This document shows, in pieces, positions 44,101-52,778 of a DNA stretch of 55,556 nucleotides. The stretch covers positions 1 through 55,556 of the forward strand of contig DAOTWG010000028.1 of NCBI GenBank assembly GCA_034436015.1. Reading direction: 5' to 3'. Position 1 is the first letter of the stretch. Each line of letters starts with the position of its first letter. The DNA comes from DAOTVX01 sp034436015. Lineage in GTDB: Bacteria > Chloroflexota > Anaerolineae > Anaerolineales > Villigracilaceae. The position numbers and the translations under genes were made by a program. The notes beneath the pieces are model-generated. The model saw nothing but the letters and a program-made list of their open reading frames with translations, did not search any database and was not told the DNA's origin.

Positions 44101-45091
44101 GTGCCTCGAAACCGGACCACGCAAGGCAATCTGTTGCGTGTTCTTTTGCTTTCCCTTTCGCGCGCTGCTTGGGAAAAACGGCTGGTCACGCGTTGGAAAG
44201 CAGGTCGGCAGATAGCTGCTCGTTTCGTGGCTGGCGAGATGCTCGCCGACGCGCTGCAAGTAACAAGCGATCTTAACGCGAACGGTCTTAACGTGACCCT
44301 CGATCACCTAGGCGAGCATACCTCGACGTCGGCCGACGCGGTGCAAGCGACCGAGGCAATTCTGGCTCTTTTGGATACGCTGAGGATACGGCCGGTGCGC
44401 GCTAACGTCTCCATAAATTAACGCAGATCGGCCTGGTTCTGGAGGAAGCCTTGTGCGAACGCAATCTGGGACGGATTCTGGAGAGTACTCGCCAAAGCGG
44501 GACCTTTGTGTATATTGATTTATGGAAGATTCACCCTATGTGGACAGGACGCTGCGTTTGTACTACCGGATGCACGCTGCTGGCTTTGAGCAGGTAGGCG
44601 TAGCGATTCAGGCCTATCTTTACCGTGCCGAGGCCGATACGCGCGCTTTGTTAGCAGCAGGGGCGCGCATTTGTCTGGTGAAAGGCGCCTATCGAGAACC
44701 GGCTCGCCGGGCCTATCCGCGCAAGGCTGATGTGAATGCGAACCTTGACCGCCTTGCCTGCCTTATGCTCGATGCCGCGCGGGATGCCGGCGCGCCGACC
44801 CTTTCTGCCGGTGGACGCATTCCACCCCTGCCGGCATTCGGCGCCCATGATGAACGGCGCATCAGGTTTATCTGCGCCTATGCACACCGAGCCGGCTTAC
44901 CAAAGGAAGCCTTGGAATTCCAGATGCTCTATGGGATTCGCCGTGATTTGCAGGAACAACTGGCGCGACAGGGGTATCCGGTGCGCGTCTACGTACCCTA
45001 TGGTAGGCGCTGGTATCCCTACTTGATGCGCAGCTTAGCAGAACGCCCGGCCAATCTCTGGTGTTTCCTTTCCAATTTCTTTCGCCGCTGA
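44101..45091 (+). pseudogene. Proline dehydrogenase, frameshifted
   Basis: About 310 residues if the frame is repaired. The sequence LLLSLSRAAWEKRLVTRWKA, then FVAGEMLADALQV, VTLDHLGEHTSTSADA, YLYRAEADTRALLAAGARI, VKGAYREPA and the FAD-contact end ALEFQMLYGIRRDLQEQLAR plus VRVYVPYGRRWYPYLMR is a monofunctional PutA/PruA-type PRODH. One A is missing near 44415 (NVSIK becomes NVSIN-stop), and two extra bases near 44520 break IDMEDSP. The enzyme would oxidise proline to pyrroline-5-carboxylate. The start is uncertain (GTG 44101 or TTG 44086). The SRAP gene begins 3 nt after its stop. Confidence 0.82.
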
Positions 45092-45094
45092 GCC

Positions 45095-45775
45095 ATGTGT
45101 GGACGATTTGCCCTTTCGGTGGATGCTGAGGCATTGCAGGGGGCCTTCCCTGCCTTTCGTTTTCCGAAGTCATGGGTGCCGCGGTTCAACATGGCGCCGG
45201 GTCAACCGATTCTCGTCCTACCCAACGATGGAACGAACCGAGCCGACCTCTTCCTATGGGGGTTAATCCCTTCCTGGGCGAAGGACGCGACGATCTGCCG
45301 TCGCCTTATTAACGCGCGCGCCGAGACATTGGCTGTCAAACCGGCGTTTCGCGCCGCTTACCGCTACCGACGTTGTCTTGTCTTCGCGAGCGGTTTCTTT
45401 GAGTGGCAACAGACAGGAAAAAATAAAATTCCATATTTTGTGCATCTCAGGTCAAAGCATCCCTTTGCCTTTGCCGGTTTATGGGAAGGTTGGTATGCGG
45501 CGGATGGTTCTCTGGTGCTTTCGGCAACCATTGTGACCACAGAATCGAATGAACTTCTCGCGCCGTTGCATGAGCGGATGCCGGTCATCCTCGCGCCGGA
45601 ATCGGTGGCATTCTGGGTTGACCCCGCGCCGCAGTCGCCGGCACGCCTGCAATCGCTCCTGCGTCCTTATCCTGCGAATGAGATGGAGGCGTACCCGGTC
45701 TCTCCTCTGGTTAATCGTCTGGAGAACGATACCCCGCATGTGCTCGCGCCGGCTACTACTCCGCAATCCGAGTAG
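45095..45775 (+). CDS. SRAP-family protein (YedK/HMCES), abasic-site DNA crosslinking
   Basis: 226 residues. It starts MCGRF, so Cys2 becomes the N-terminal catalytic residue that forms a thiazolidine link with abasic sites. Other conserved positions are present: RFNMAPGQP, WGLIPSWAKD, INARAETL (Asn), SGFFEW (Glu) and the active-site His in LHERMPVIL. It shields abasic sites in single-stranded DNA. The start lies 3 nt behind the proline dehydrogenase relic's stop, so its expression may depend on that gene's promoter. Confidence 0.93.
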   Translation: MCGRFALSVDAEALQGAFPAFRFPKSWVPRFNMAPGQPILVLPNDGTNRADLFLWGLIPSWAKDATICRRLINARAETLAVKPAFRAAYRYRRCLVFASGFFEWQQTGKNKIPYFVHLRSKHPFAFAGLWEGWYAADGSLVLSATIVTTESNELLAPLHERMPVILAPESVAFWVDPAPQSPARLQSLLRPYPANEMEAYPVSPLVNRLENDTPHVLAPATTPQSE

Positions 45776-46126
45776 AGCCGTTTTCGGTTGAGGGAAACGT
45801 TGCCCTGTTGTAGAAGGTTCAGGAAGCGACGTTCGTCGCCGAAGTAATCTTATGGGGATACTCGTTTTTCCCCTGGCGCGGCGAAATGGCGTCTGGGATA
45901 AAGCAAAAACCTGCGTCGCGTGAAGAGAGACAACGCATGGTGTACCTGTCGGGAATGCTCTCCGTCTCCGTTGCGTTTTCCTAATTTGGCACGTTTCCCC
46001 AAACGAGGATGTGGTTTGATGCGGATCAGGGGAAGTTGAGCGAACTTGTTTCTGAGTTAGCGGCTGAGACAATATTGAGCGGGAAATGACAAGAGAATCT
46101 CTCTTCTCTTATGGCCTCGAGTCGGC
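45776..46126 (+). other. Intergenic region, no gene seen
   Basis: About 350 bases without a supported gene or a convincing terminator. A short dyad GCGAC-gttc-GTCGC occurs near 45816-45834. A minus-strand open frame across the region is a shadow that continues into the SRAP gene. Confidence 0.5.
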
Positions 46127-46132
46127 TATAAT
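46127..46132 (+). promoter_or_regulatory. -10 box of the aminotransferase/oxidoreductase operon
   Basis: Perfect TATAAT, 36 nt before the ATG at 46169, with a GGGAGG ribosome site in between. The -35 region has no clear match. Confidence 0.5.
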
Positions 46133-46168
46133 TTGCTTTTAATATGTCTATTTAATCGGGAGGCAGAA

Positions 46169-47308
46169 ATGAAAGTGCCGTTTTATGGTCATGTTCGACA
46201 ATACCAGAATATCAAGGCGGAAATAGATGCCAAGATGCAGGAGGTGCTCCTGAGCGGTCAGTATGTTCAAGGGCCTATGCTCAAAAAATTTGAAGAGGAA
46301 TTGGCCGCTTATGTGGGCGCGAAGTATGCGATTGGGGTTGGCAATGGCACCGACGCCATCTGGCTGACGATTTTGGCCATGGGGTTGGGCCCCGGCGATG
46401 AAATTATCACGCAAGCCAATACCTTCTTTGCTACCGCCGAGGCCATCTGGATTGCCGGCTGCACGGCTGTTCTCGTAGATTGCGATGAGAACACCCGGTG
46501 TATTGACCCGCAGGCAGTGCGCAAGGCGATTACCAAGCGCACCAAAGCCATTATTCCGGTTCATCTTTATGGGCAGTGCGCGCCAATGCGAGAGATTCGC
46601 GCCATCGCTGATGAGTATGGTTTGCTCGTCATTGAGGACAACGCCCAGGCTATCGGCGCGGCCGGCGATGATTTCGAGATCGGTCAACTCTCCGACGCCG
46701 TAACCACCTCGTTCATCATTCAGAAGAACCTCGGAACGTTTGGCGATGGCGGCGCGGTCTGGACGAATCATCAGTATATCAATGACCGAATCCGCAAACT
46801 GCGCAATCATGGCTCGAACCAGCGCGACCATCATTCGTTTGGCTTCAATAGCCGCCTAGACGATTTGCATGCCGGCATTCTAAGCGCCAAACTCAAGCAC
46901 ATTGACGAGTGGAATGATTTGCGGATCGCGATTGCGCGCATGTACGACGCGGGGTTGAAGAATTGCGATTTCATTACGTTACCATATAATCGTCCAGGTT
47001 ACCGCCATGTGTACCACCTTTACGAAATCGAGACGAACGATCCGGCGGAACGCAACCCGCTTCTGACCTACTTGAATGATCAGGGCGTAGATGCCAAGAC
47101 TCACTATTCGATTGCTATCCATCAACAGGATGGTTTTCCCTGGGGCAAGGACGCGCGGGTGGTCTTGCCGTTGACGAACGCCGAGAAGAATGCTGCCTCC
47201 TGCATTTCACTGCCGATGTTCCCGGAATTGACGCAGGAGGAGGTTGAGTATGTCATTCAGGTTGTGCGCGATTGGCCCAAGCATCGTGCAAAATATATGA
47301 AGCAGTAA
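46169..47308 (+). CDS. DegT/DnrJ/EryC1-family sugar aminotransferase
   Basis: 379 residues. PLP-dependent fold type I: GVGNGTDAIWLTILAMGLGPGDEIIT, VIEDNAQAIGA (Asp holding the pyridine ring) and the Schiff-base Lys in SFIIQKNLGTFGDGGA are all visible, as is HNYGSN-like LRNHGSNQRD. Such enzymes transaminate nucleotide-linked keto-sugars for surface polysaccharides or antibiotics. An upstream in-frame ATG at 46133 was rejected: GGGAGG precedes 46169, which gives the typical MKVPFYGH start. The Gfo/Idh oxidoreductase follows by 12 nt, which fits amino-sugar synthesis. Confidence 0.92.
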   Translation: MKVPFYGHVRQYQNIKAEIDAKMQEVLLSGQYVQGPMLKKFEEELAAYVGAKYAIGVGNGTDAIWLTILAMGLGPGDEIITQANTFFATAEAIWIAGCTAVLVDCDENTRCIDPQAVRKAITKRTKAIIPVHLYGQCAPMREIRAIADEYGLLVIEDNAQAIGAAGDDFEIGQLSDAVTTSFIIQKNLGTFGDGGAVWTNHQYINDRIRKLRNHGSNQRDHHSFGFNSRLDDLHAGILSAKLKHIDEWNDLRIAIARMYDAGLKNCDFITLPYNRPGYRHVYHLYEIETNDPAERNPLLTYLNDQGVDAKTHYSIAIHQQDGFPWGKDARVVLPLTNAEKNAASCISLPMFPELTQEEVEYVIQVVRDWPKHRAKYMKQ

Positions 47309-47320
47309 CGGGTAAACCTT

Positions 47321-48361
47321 ATGGCAGAGAACGTATATACGGTTGCTATTGCCGGGATGGGGAAGCGTGGCACGCATCATGCGGAGGCGGTTGCCGCGAA
47401 TCCGCGTCTGAAACTGGTTGGTCTGTGCGATATTGATAGGGCGCGGCTGGAAGCGGCGCAACGGACGTTCGGCGTGGACTACATCAACACGGACGCGGCC
47501 AAGATGTTGCACGATACGCGCCCGGATGTATTCATGTTTTGCACCTTGCCGCAGATTCGCCTACCTATGATTCGCGCCGGTGTCGAGGCCGGGGTCAAGA
47601 TGATTGCCTTCGAGAAGCCCATTGCACTTTCCATGAACGAAGCCTTGGAAATGTTTGCCCTGACGCGCGCGGCTGGCGTGAAGACCGTCGTCAGCCATCA
47701 GCATCGCTATGGCATCCACTATCAGAAGGTCAAGGAGATTATCGCCAGCGGCGCGATTGGGCGCGTGCATACGGTCTATGGTCATTCGATTGGCTGGATG
47801 ATGCACATGATGACCCACCTGATTGAGTACGCCGGCTGGTATAGCGATTACGCCGAGCCGGTCTGGGTGGTCGGTCAGGCGTTCGGTACGGAGAAATTTT
47901 CCGATACCCATGCCTCACCGGATTACATTTGCGCTTTGGTCCAATATGCGAACGGTGTACGTGGCATCTTCGAGTGTGGAGCGGAAGCGCCGGATGTGCC
48001 CGAGGTGGATTCTATGTGGCACAAATGTCGCATCGGCGCGCAGGGCGCCGAAGGTTTTGCTGAAGTCTTGACCGGCAGGGAAGGAAAAGGCGGCGGTTGG
48101 CGCGCAGTCACAAAGGATGGGTTCCAGTCCGGGCCGGGATATATGGATTATGCTCATGATATGCCGCCTTACGTTCAAGATATGGTTGCATGGCTGGATG
48201 ACGATCGTAAAGTCCACCCTTGCAACGGTGAGACGGCTTTAAAGGGCTTCCAGGTGATGATGGCAGCCATGCGCTCGGTTGTTCAACGTGGGAAAGTAAC
48301 CCTGCCGCTTGGCCCTGGAGAACCGGAACTGGAGGCGCTGAAACGTGCGCTTGGCGGCTAG
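47321..48361 (+). CDS. Gfo/Idh/MocA-family oxidoreductase
   Basis: 346 residues. N-terminal Rossmann domain with VAIAGMGKRGTHHAEAV and the conserved EKPIALSMNEA (Lys of the active site), then the alpha/beta C-terminal domain with HQHRYGIHYQKVKEII, GHSIGWMMHMMTHLIEYAGW and its conserved His. It oxidises or reduces sugar hydroxyl groups with NAD(P). It is co-transcribed with the sugar aminotransferase, so a keto-sugar substrate of a nucleotide-linked sugar is plausible. A strong hairpin follows after 80 nt. Confidence 0.9.
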   Translation: MAENVYTVAIAGMGKRGTHHAEAVAANPRLKLVGLCDIDRARLEAAQRTFGVDYINTDAAKMLHDTRPDVFMFCTLPQIRLPMIRAGVEAGVKMIAFEKPIALSMNEALEMFALTRAAGVKTVVSHQHRYGIHYQKVKEIIASGAIGRVHTVYGHSIGWMMHMMTHLIEYAGWYSDYAEPVWVVGQAFGTEKFSDTHASPDYICALVQYANGVRGIFECGAEAPDVPEVDSMWHKCRIGAQGAEGFAEVLTGREGKGGGWRAVTKDGFQSGPGYMDYAHDMPPYVQDMVAWLDDDRKVHPCNGETALKGFQVMMAAMRSVVQRGKVTLPLGPGEPELEALKRALGG

Positions 48362-48442
48362 CGCCGTGAAGCGGTATTCTCCGCCGTCTCGGTAGTTTGC
48401 TCTTCGTTATTCCTTTTTCTGTAAGAAGCCCAGTGCCTGAAG

Positions 48443-48476
48443 GCAGGGGATGCCGGTGTTCGGCGGCATCCCCTGC
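48443..48476 (+). terminator. Strong hairpin after the oxidoreductase gene
   Basis: A 13-bp perfect stem (48443-48455 with 48464-48476, arm GCAGGGGATGCCG) with an 8-nt loop. No T run follows, so it may end transcription with help or act as an mRNA 3' stabiliser. The remaining bases from 48362 to 48597 hold nothing else I can support. Confidence 0.6.
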
Positions 48477-48597
48477 TCGTGGCGCTTGGCCGAGGGGAGA
48501 AGGATACGGTTGTTCCACTTGCGCGGTCTATAATCTGCGTCTCAGAAGAGACGCTCCTCGTTCGCGGAGAAACGTTCGTTCTCTGGAGAAGTCGAAC

Positions 48598-48627
48598 TTG
48601 ACTTTTCTCTCCGATTTGTGCTAGATT
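48598..48627 (+). promoter_or_regulatory. Promoter of the metallo-beta-lactamase-fold gene
   Basis: TTGACT (48598-48603), 18-nt spacer, TAGATT (48622-48627) with a TGC extension just before it. It gives a leader of about 25 nt that contains a GAGG. Confidence 0.6.
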
Positions 48628-48658
48628 CAAATGACACATAGCTACTAACGAGGCGTCT

Positions 48659-49513
48659 ATGCTCCGCGAACGAATCTCGGAAAACGTTTATTGGTTCCAA
48701 AGCGAAATCTATGCACAGGCAACGGCTGGCGCGGTGATTGGGCCGCATTGGGCGGTTGTGATTGACACGCTAGCTCTGCCGGAAGAAACTCTGGCCATGC
48801 GAGATTTTATTGAACGCGAACTGGAAGTTCCTGTTCGCTACGTTATCAACACTCACTACCACGCCGATCATACCTGGGGGAATTGCTTCTTCCCCGGCGC
48901 AACGGTAGTGGCCCATACCCTCTGCCGCGACTTGCTCCGGCAGCGTGGTATCCCGTCGCTGGAGAACATCCGCAAGCAGAATGGGGCGTTCCGTCAGGTT
49001 AAGATTGTCTTGCCGCAATTGACCTTCGAGTTGGGTGAATTAACCTTGCGTGTGGGCAAGAAGAACTTGATCCTGACAACCACACCTGGCCATAGCCCGG
49101 ATGGCATCTCGGTGTTGGTGGAGGAAGACCGCGTCCTGTTCGCGGGCGATGCCTTTTTGCCGCTTCCCTACATCGTAGATGGCGATGTTGACAAGCTGAT
49201 GGACTCCATCAAACAAATCAGCCGTATGGGGCTGGAGAACATCATCCAGGGACATGGAGAAATTATCCTGCGTGGTGAAATTGACGCCGCGGTGCGCGAG
49301 AACCTGAACTATCTGGCCACGATTCGCAAAGTTGCTAGGATGGCTGTACGGCGTCGGTCAGCGCAAGATTACTTAAACGAGATGGGGGTAGAAGCATGCG
49401 GGAAAAGCCGCGTATATCTGGGAGGCCTAGCCGAGGAACTCCATCGCCGTAATCTGCGTTTTCTCTATCGCCAAGCGCAACAGGAACGAATCGGCGAGCA
49501 AGCAGAGGCATAA
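48659..49513 (+). CDS. Metallo-beta-lactamase-fold hydrolase
   Basis: 284 residues. The binuclear metal motif is NTHYHADHTWGN (HxHxDH), with the later ligands in TTPGHSPDG (His) and LFAGDAFLP (Asp) and IIQGHGE (His). The order matches glyoxalase II/arylsulfatase-like members (quinoprotein relay/SoxH-like group). Substrate is unknown. The C terminus is an arginine-rich helix. Single gene with its own promoter, convergent with the dehydrogenase E1 genes. Confidence 0.88.
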   Translation: MLRERISENVYWFQSEIYAQATAGAVIGPHWAVVIDTLALPEETLAMRDFIERELEVPVRYVINTHYHADHTWGNCFFPGATVVAHTLCRDLLRQRGIPSLENIRKQNGAFRQVKIVLPQLTFELGELTLRVGKKNLILTTTPGHSPDGISVLVEEDRVLFAGDAFLPLPYIVDGDVDKLMDSIKQISRMGLENIIQGHGEIILRGEIDAAVRENLNYLATIRKVARMAVRRRSAQDYLNEMGVEACGKSRVYLGGLAEELHRRNLRFLYRQAQQERIGEQAEA

Positions 49514-49518
49514 TCTGC

Positions 49519-50517
49519 TCACGCTTTGACCAGCGATAGGGCAGACTGGATGATCGTTTGTTCGGATGGCAGGATGCGTTCCTCGAGCGCGCGCGCGTTG
49601 GCGATCGGCAGATCAAGAGCGGCGACACGCTGGACCCGGATGCCGTCCACAGCTTGCGCAGCGCGCGCAATGACTTCGGCTCCCCATCCTGAACTCAAGG
49701 TACCCTCCTCTACGGTCAGCAAACAGCGAGTGCGTCGCAAGGAATCCAGGAGTGGCTCTAGAGCAAAAGGCGCTAACTGCGAGAAAACCACCACCTCGGC
49801 GAAGACTTCCTGCTCCATGAGCAATATCTGGATGGCGGAGCGCACAATCTCGAAGTTGTAACCATAGGTAGCAATGGTCAGATGGGGAGCGTATGGCGGA
49901 AAGCGCAGCGTGTAGCAAGGGTAAGGACTGGAGAAGGTCTCAAGCGTATAGTCGGCTAAATCCCCTTGATTCGGTTGCGCAAGAGGGCGAGGGTAGAGCA
50001 GCTTGTGCTCGATGAAGAGCACGGGATCCTCATCGGTGATGGCGGCCTCGAGCAGCGTGCCGGGATCGCCAAGCGTATTGGGCGCGAGAATCTTCAGGCC
50101 GGGGATGCCCAGGAACATTTTCTCCAGCGACTGGCTGTGCGTTGGGCCGTAGCCGCGACGCCCTCCCATCGGCGTGCGGATAACGAGCGGCACGCGTACC
50201 TGTTCGTTGTACATCCAGCGAAACTTCGCCGCATGGTTGACAATTTGATCGGCGGCTAAGGTGATGAAGTCGCCGAACATGATCTCGACGACCGGGCGTA
50301 GGCCGCGCAGCGCCATGCCGGTCGCGACGCCGACGATGGCCGCCTCGGAGATGGGCGTTGTTAGGACGCGCTCTGGAAAGCGAGTCGAGAGACCACGCGT
50401 GACCTTGAATGCCCCGCCGTAGGGATCAAGGATGTCCTCTCCGAGGACATAAATGCGAGAGTCGTTTTCCATGGCGCGATGGAGAGCGGTGTTGAGCGAT
50501 TCAAGGACGGTGGGCAT
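49519..50517 (-). CDS. pdhB: 2-oxoacid dehydrogenase E1 component, beta subunit
   Basis: 332 residues. The transketolase pyrimidine domain (ESLNTALHRAMENDSRIYVLGEDI, with the ThDP-activating Glu in SEAAIVGVATGMAL) and the C-terminal domain (LLTVEEGTLSSGWGAEVIARA) are complete. With the alpha subunit it decarboxylates pyruvate or a branched-chain oxoacid (or acetoin). The choice cannot be made from sequence, so the gene symbol is provisional. It follows the alpha gene by 31 nt; E2 and E3 genes are not next to it. Confidence 0.88.
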   Translation of the reverse strand: MPTVLESLNTALHRAMENDSRIYVLGEDILDPYGGAFKVTRGLSTRFPERVLTTPISEAAIVGVATGMALRGLRPVVEIMFGDFITLAADQIVNHAAKFRWMYNEQVRVPLVIRTPMGGRRGYGPTHSQSLEKMFLGIPGLKILAPNTLGDPGTLLEAAITDEDPVLFIEHKLLYPRPLAQPNQGDLADYTLETFSSPYPCYTLRFPPYAPHLTIATYGYNFEIVRSAIQILLMEQEVFAEVVVFSQLAPFALEPLLDSLRRTRCLLTVEEGTLSSGWGAEVIARAAQAVDGIRVQRVAALDLPIANARALEERILPSEQTIIQSALSLVKA

Positions 50518-50548
50518 AGGGGCAGGGGACTAAAAGACGAGGAAACAC

Positions 50549-51448
50549 CTACTTGATGGTTTGGAGAGGAGGCGGTGGATCGGCTGCGGCGCGAGCAAAG
50601 GCATCCTCCACAATGGTCTGCGCTGCGGCCTCGGCGCGTTGACGTTCAGCCTCTGTCAGCCGCGCCGCGTGGATGGTCAGCGGATCGAACTGGCGGATAC
50701 GAGCAATCTCTTCCGGCGGGCGTAGGTCGTCTCCTTTCGAGTGGGCGGCGAAACGGTAGGTGTGTAGAAGAAGCCCGGCCGGCCCGTCCCCCCTTCGTAC
50801 GTATGACACGGCTTCCTGGGCCAGACGACGCACTTCGAGCACGTCGCTCGTCTCGCGTTCCCAGGTAGGGATACCGAAGGCGGCGAAACGTCCTGCCATT
50901 GAACCGGCCAGCGCCTTCTCGACCGGCGTCGTCTGCGCGTAACGATTGTTTTCGAGAACGAACAGAATCGGCAATTTCCAGAGCGCGGCTAGGTTCAGGC
51001 TTTCGTAAACCACACCTTGTCCGAGCGTGCCATCGCCGAGGAAGACCAGCACGATGCGCCCGCTGCGCTTTTCGCGTTCCGCCAGAGCCATGCCGGTGGC
51101 AATAGGCACGATTCCGCCCTGGATGCCGTTGGAGTAAAAATTGCGCCAATGAATGTGCTGGCTGCCGCCGCGTCCACCTACCAGGCCGGTAGCCTTGCCC
51201 ATCAATTCTGCCGCCAAACGGTAAGCCTCGCCGCCATAGGCTAGGAAATGACCGTGACAGCGGTGATTGCTGAAGACCACATCCTCTGCCTCGGTGACCG
51301 AGAAGATACCGACAGCATCGGCTTCCTGCCCAATGTAGGCGTGGGTTGTGCCGACCAGGGTGCCACGGTTGAACTCGTCCAGTAACCGCTCTTCAAAGCG
51401 ACGGATCAAAACCATGGTGGAGTAGAGAGTATAGTGGAGGGATGCCAT
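50549..51448 (-). CDS. pdhA: 2-oxoacid dehydrogenase E1 component, alpha subunit
   Basis: 299 residues, shorter than many E1 alphas at the N terminus. The ThDP motif GDGTLGQGVVYESLNLAA...LENNRYAQTT is intact, along with GRGGSQHIHW and the phosphorylation-loop-like YRFAAHSKGDDLR. It forms the heterotetramer with the downstream beta subunit. The ATG at 51448 is 10 nt after a -10 box and lacks a clear ribosome site, so initiation is probably leaderless. Acetoin dehydrogenase is an alternative identity. Confidence 0.88.
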   Translation of the reverse strand: MASLHYTLYSTMVLIRRFEERLLDEFNRGTLVGTTHAYIGQEADAVGIFSVTEAEDVVFSNHRCHGHFLAYGGEAYRLAAELMGKATGLVGGRGGSQHIHWRNFYSNGIQGGIVPIATGMALAEREKRSGRIVLVFLGDGTLGQGVVYESLNLAALWKLPILFVLENNRYAQTTPVEKALAGSMAGRFAAFGIPTWERETSDVLEVRRLAQEAVSYVRRGDGPAGLLLHTYRFAAHSKGDDLRPPEEIARIRQFDPLTIHAARLTEAERQRAEAAAQTIVEDAFARAAADPPPPLQTIK

Positions 51449-51458
51449 GTGGAAAGAG

Positions 51459-51464
51459 ATTATA
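51459..51464 (-). promoter_or_regulatory. -10 box of pdhAB
   Basis: Perfect TATAAT on the minus strand, 10 nt before the pdhA ATG. No -35 match. Confidence 0.5.
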
Positions 51465-51556
51465 ATCCATCCCGTGCTGGAGGGCGGCGGTTTCGAGATT
51501 TGTTAGTATTTGCCTTGCTCGTGAACGAGAGGGATTGCCGTGACAGGAGTTAACAC

Positions 51557-51583
51557 ACAGGCGGCCACGGAAAGGCCGCCTGT
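51557..51583 (-). terminator. Hairpin after rplL
   Basis: A 10-bp perfect stem (51557-51566 with 51574-51583, arm ACAGGCGGCC) with a 7-nt loop, 25 nt past the rplL stop. No U run on the minus strand, as with other hairpins in this window. It separates the ribosomal operon from pdhAB. Confidence 0.65.
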
Positions 51584-51607
51584 ATCTTGCCGGTTGGAAG
51601 TTGGCGC

Positions 51608-51997
51608 TTATTGAACTTCGACCACTGCCCCGGCCTCTTCGAGCTTCTTCTTGGCATCCATGGCCGCTTCTTTGCTGACTGCCGACAACACTTTGCTGCC
51701 GGGCGTTTCAGCCAGCGTCTTGGCTTCGGTGAGGGAAAGGTTGACCAGCGTACGGATAACCTTAATGACCTCGATCTTCTTGGGGCCGGCGTCTTTGATG
51801 ACGACATCGAACTCGGTCTTCTCCTCAGCGGCCTCGGCGGGAGCCTCACCGCCGGCCGGGGCGGCGCTTACGGCGATTGCCGCGACCGGCGCAGCGGCGG
51901 AGACGCCCCATTTCTCTTCCAATTTCTTCACTAGTTCGGCCGCTTCGAGCACCGAGAGGGCGCTCAATTCTTCGACCAGTTTGTCTAAATCAGCCAT
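51608..51997 (-). CDS. rplL: 50S ribosomal protein L7/L12
   Basis: 129 residues. N-terminal dimerisation helix (LDKLVEELSALSVLEAAELVKK), an Ala/Glu/Pro-rich hinge, and the factor-binding C-terminal domain (TEFDVVIKDAGPKKIEVIKV then LSLTEAKTLAETPG). It forms the ribosomal stalk with L10. The ATG at 51997 gives the usual MADLDKLVE and has AAGGAGT upstream. Last gene of the operon; rpoB does not follow. Confidence 0.97.
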   Translation of the reverse strand: MADLDKLVEELSALSVLEAAELVKKLEEKWGVSAAAPVAAIAVSAAPAGGEAPAEAAEEKTEFDVVIKDAGPKKIEVIKVIRTLVNLSLTEAKTLAETPGSKVLSAVSKEAAMDAKKKLEEAGAVVEVQ

Positions 51998-52055
51998 TTT
52001 CGAACTCCTTGACAATAAAAAATTTTTTCGGAAAAGTTGCGATGCTTGTCGCGAT

Positions 52056-52586
52056 TCATGCCGTTGCGGCGGCTTTGTCGGAATGGGCTTTGAGTACAGC
52101 GGCCACTCGGCGGCCCGGCTCGGCCAACGTCCGTGCCAGTTTACTGGCCGGCGCCAGCAGTACGCCCAGTAGCTGTCCGCGCAAAACGGGCAGCGGCGGC
52201 AAGGCGACCAGCGCCTGAATTTCGGCAGCGCTGATGGCTTTCATGCCTAAGAATCCGCCTTTGATCTTAACAGCAGGCAGATTCTTGACCACTTCATGGA
52301 AAGCCCGGCTGGTTTCCGCGACATCGCCGAACGCTAGCGCCATGGCTGTGCTGTTCTCGCAGAAATCAGGCGGGGCGCTCAGGCCGGAGCGTTCCAGCGC
52401 CAGTTTTGCCAGCGTGTTTTTGACTACGTGGAATTCGCCGCCGACCGAGCGCATGCGAGCGCGGATAGCATCCAGGTCTGCCATACGCAGGCCGGTGTAC
52501 TCGACCAGAATGACAGCCTGGCTGCGCGCCAGCCATTCGCTGTACTGCGCCAGCATAGATTCCTTTTGCTGCTTCGATTTTGCCAA
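52056..52586 (-). CDS. rplJ: 50S ribosomal protein L10, TTG start
   Basis: 176 residues. The N-terminal domain (MLAQYSEWLARSQAVILVEYTGL, then GGEFHVVKNTLAKLAL) binds 23S rRNA and L11; the C-terminal helix carries L7/L12 dimers. AAGGAGGTG lies 8 nt before TTG 52586 (AKSKQQKES), which I take as the start; the ATG further in would drop conserved residues. An attenuator-like hairpin stands directly upstream. It is followed by rplL. Confidence 0.93.
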   Translation of the reverse strand: MAKSKQQKESMLAQYSEWLARSQAVILVEYTGLRMADLDAIRARMRSVGGEFHVVKNTLAKLALERSGLSAPPDFCENSTAMALAFGDVAETSRAFHEVVKNLPAVKIKGGFLGMKAISAAEIQALVALPPLPVLRGQLLGVLLAPASKLARTLAEPGRRVAAVLKAHSDKAAATA

Positions 52587-52607
52587 AAGAGTTTCACCTC
52601 CTTCCTG

Positions 52608-52643
52608 AAAAAATCTTTGCCCGAGTTGCTGCTCAGGCAAAGA
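52608..52643 (-). terminator. Intrinsic terminator/attenuator in the rplJ leader
   Basis: On the minus strand, an 8-bp outer stem (52643-52636 with 52621-52614, arm TCTTTGCC), one mismatch, a 3-bp inner stem and a 6-nt loop, followed at once by TTTTTT, and then by the rplJ ribosome site. This is a complete intrinsic terminator inside an operon, so it must be conditional or partial. It probably sets the L10-L7/L12 level by attenuation, as L10 leaders do in other bacteria. Confidence 0.8.
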
Positions 52644-52778
52644 CATCTGTGCTCGACAGGAAAAACCTATCGGAAACATTGCGAGTCTTCACCTGGGCAG
52701 GAGATTAAGCTCTGCAGGGAGGCAGAGCGCCTGCTGTCATCGGCGAAGGGGGAAATCAACTCAGGCGGGGTATGCGGT

